Position numbers and translations under genes: made by a program. From assembly GCA_011391115.1 (NCBI GenBank), contig JAABRC010000071.1:1-8182 (forward strand): 8,182 nt of DNA, read 5' to 3'. Positions 7,439 through 8,182 of this stretch are shown here, in pieces; within the stretch, counting starts at the first letter, position 1, and every line of letters starts with the position of its first letter. The DNA comes from Candidatus Egaibacter danicus. Its GTDB lineage: Bacteria; Pseudomonadota; Gammaproteobacteria; Burkholderiales; Burkholderiaceae. A model generated the notes under the pieces. It was not told the origin of the DNA. It saw only the letters and a program-made list of their open reading frames with translations, and ran no database searches.

Positions 7439-8011
7439 CTACTGCCCCAGCAGCCCTTTCTTGAGTCGGGCATCGATCGGGTTGTCCCCGACAAATATCT
7501 CCAGCAGAGTCCGGTAGAAATCTGCACCATGAATGCTTGACCCTTTGATGGCTCCGTTCACTGCCAGCGTCATACCGAGCCCGGGAACATAGTCCAGTGT
7601 AATGGCATCGCCTTTACGCACAGTACCAATATCCGCAATCACCCGCTCCAGCTGCCCAAGTCGGTCCTGAAGAACTGCCAGTTCGGATTCCGTCGCGTTT
7701 TTCCGCATGCCAGAGACGAGCGCCTTGTTGAAATCCTCTGCACTGGCCTCGCGCAACATGCGCATTTGCAAACGCTTCGGCCCCGAAGCGACAAGCACCT
7801 CTCTGGAGGTAGAAGCCCTGTCACTCAAATAGAGCCCCGCCACGTAACCACGGATAAACAACACGGCACGCAAGCCGAGTCCATTGAGTTTCACTTCTGT
7901 CGAACCCACCTGGACTGAGTCGTCAAACTGCATTCCTTCCATCGTCGCAGGAAAGGCGAACGAGCTCATCAAGGCCGCAGCCAGAAAAACAACGGGTTGA
8001 AACGTTCTCAT
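7439..8011 (-). CDS. Exported chalcone isomerase-like protein
   Basis: This is a predicted secreted or periplasmic protein of 190 residues in the bacterial chalcone-isomerase-like family. Bacterial members of this group generally have no shown flavonoid activity, and the role here is unknown. The N-terminus MRTFQPVVFLAAALMSSFAFPA is a signal peptide. It is followed by family-like stretches: a GSTEVKLNGLGLR strand, FIRGYVAGLYLSD, a helix with EDFNKAL, and KGDAITLDYVPGLGM. I chose the ATG at 8011 because it starts right at the signal peptide. The reading frame continues up to ATGs at 8017 and 8050, and the longest form would add 13 residues (two Cys, three Arg). None of the three has a well-spaced Shine-Dalgarno; at 8050 an AGGA is only two bases away. 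The gene precedes the Bug-family gene by 54 bp on the same strand and may share its transcript. Confidence 0.88.
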   Translation of the reverse strand: MRTFQPVVFLAAALMSSFAFPATMEGMQFDDSVQVGSTEVKLNGLGLRAVLFIRGYVAGLYLSDRASTSREVLVASGPKRLQMRMLREASAEDFNKALVSGMRKNATESELAVLQDRLGQLERVIADIGTVRKGDAITLDYVPGLGMTLAVNGAIKGSSIHGADFYRTLLEIFVGDNPIDARLKKGLLGQ

Positions 8012-8055
8012 GGGCATACAACGCGCATGGTAGCCGGCTCGCCGACACATGATCC

Positions 8056-8064
8056 TGTGGATAA
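8056..8064 (-). promoter_or_regulatory. Perfect consensus DnaA box
   Basis: The minus strand reads TTATCCACA, an exact match to the strong DnaA-binding 9-mer. It sits in the divergent intergenic region between the chalcone-isomerase-like gene and the AEC transporter gene. I see only this one perfect copy in the window, so it is not an origin. It could be a DnaA regulatory or titration site, or a chance match. Confidence 0.45.
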
Positions 8065-8115
8065 CACATAAGGGGAAACCCGAGACTGGGCGATTTCACT
8101 GGTATTCTCCGACGC

Positions 8116-8182
8116 GTGAACTACGCCACACTTCTGTTTCCTGATTTCTCCCTGATTTTGTGCGGTTATCTGGTATGCCGTT
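8116..8182 (+). CDS. AEC-family transporter, 5' fragment
   Basis: The reading frame begins with GTG at 8116 and runs open off the right edge, giving about 22 residues: MNYATLLFPDFSLILCGY then LVCR. This closely resembles the N-terminus of auxin-efflux-carrier (AEC) family inner-membrane transporters of Burkholderiales, starting with the first membrane segment. AEC proteins move organic acids such as malate or malonate; nothing about substrate can be said from this fragment. No clear Shine-Dalgarno precedes the GTG. It is divergent from the chalcone-isomerase-like gene. The call rests on a short stretch and on memory of the family. Confidence 0.6.
   Translation, partial: MNYATLLFPDFSLILCGYLVCR

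Overview
This window reads as an ordinary stretch of chromosome from a betaproteobacterium of the order Burkholderiales, most likely Comamonadaceae or a close relative. The grounds are the eno-ftsB gene pair, a Bug-type (TctC) binding protein, an Hsp33 and a ferritin-like DUF455 protein with the residue patterns typical of that order, and an evenly moderate-to-high GC composition throughout. The family assignment is from memory of these families; no search was run.

Layout, left to right. Bases 1-1750 (+ strand) hold the 3' end of enolase, the divisome protein FtsB, and a NadR-type P-loop ATPase that overlaps ftsB by ATGA and ends in a Cys/His-rich tail. Bases 1724-3276 (- strand) hold a gamma-carbonic-anhydrase-like gene followed by hslO (Hsp33). 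The hslO 3' end overlaps the ATPase 3' end by 27 bp. Bases 3294-5427 (+ strand) hold the DUF455 ferritin-like protein and a degenerate EAL plus HDOD signalling protein. The DUF455 gene is divergent from the carbonic anhydrase with only 17 bp between the starts. Bases 5435-6340 (- strand) encode XerD, convergent with the EAL-HDOD gene across 7 bp. Bases 6356-6386 form a strong intrinsic terminator on the - strand. Upstream of it on the - strand lie a Bug-family periplasmic binding protein (6422-7384) and an exported chalcone-isomerase-like protein (7439-8011). From 8116 the start of an AEC-family transporter runs off the right edge.

Functionally this is a mix of housekeeping (glycolysis, cell division, chromosome dimer resolution, redox chaperone) and accessory metabolism or signalling. 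Only the ftsB/ATPase pair, the carbonic anhydrase/hslO pair and perhaps the chalcone-isomerase-like/Bug pair look like transcription units. Coding density is very high and no gene-free gap exceeds about 105 bases. I see no transposon, phage, CRISPR array, tRNA, rRNA or riboswitch. I also see no convincing undescribed system. The points most worth checking are the Cys/His tail of the ATPase coupled to ftsB, the terminator placed 15 bases from the xerD start, and a perfect consensus DnaA box at 8056-8064.
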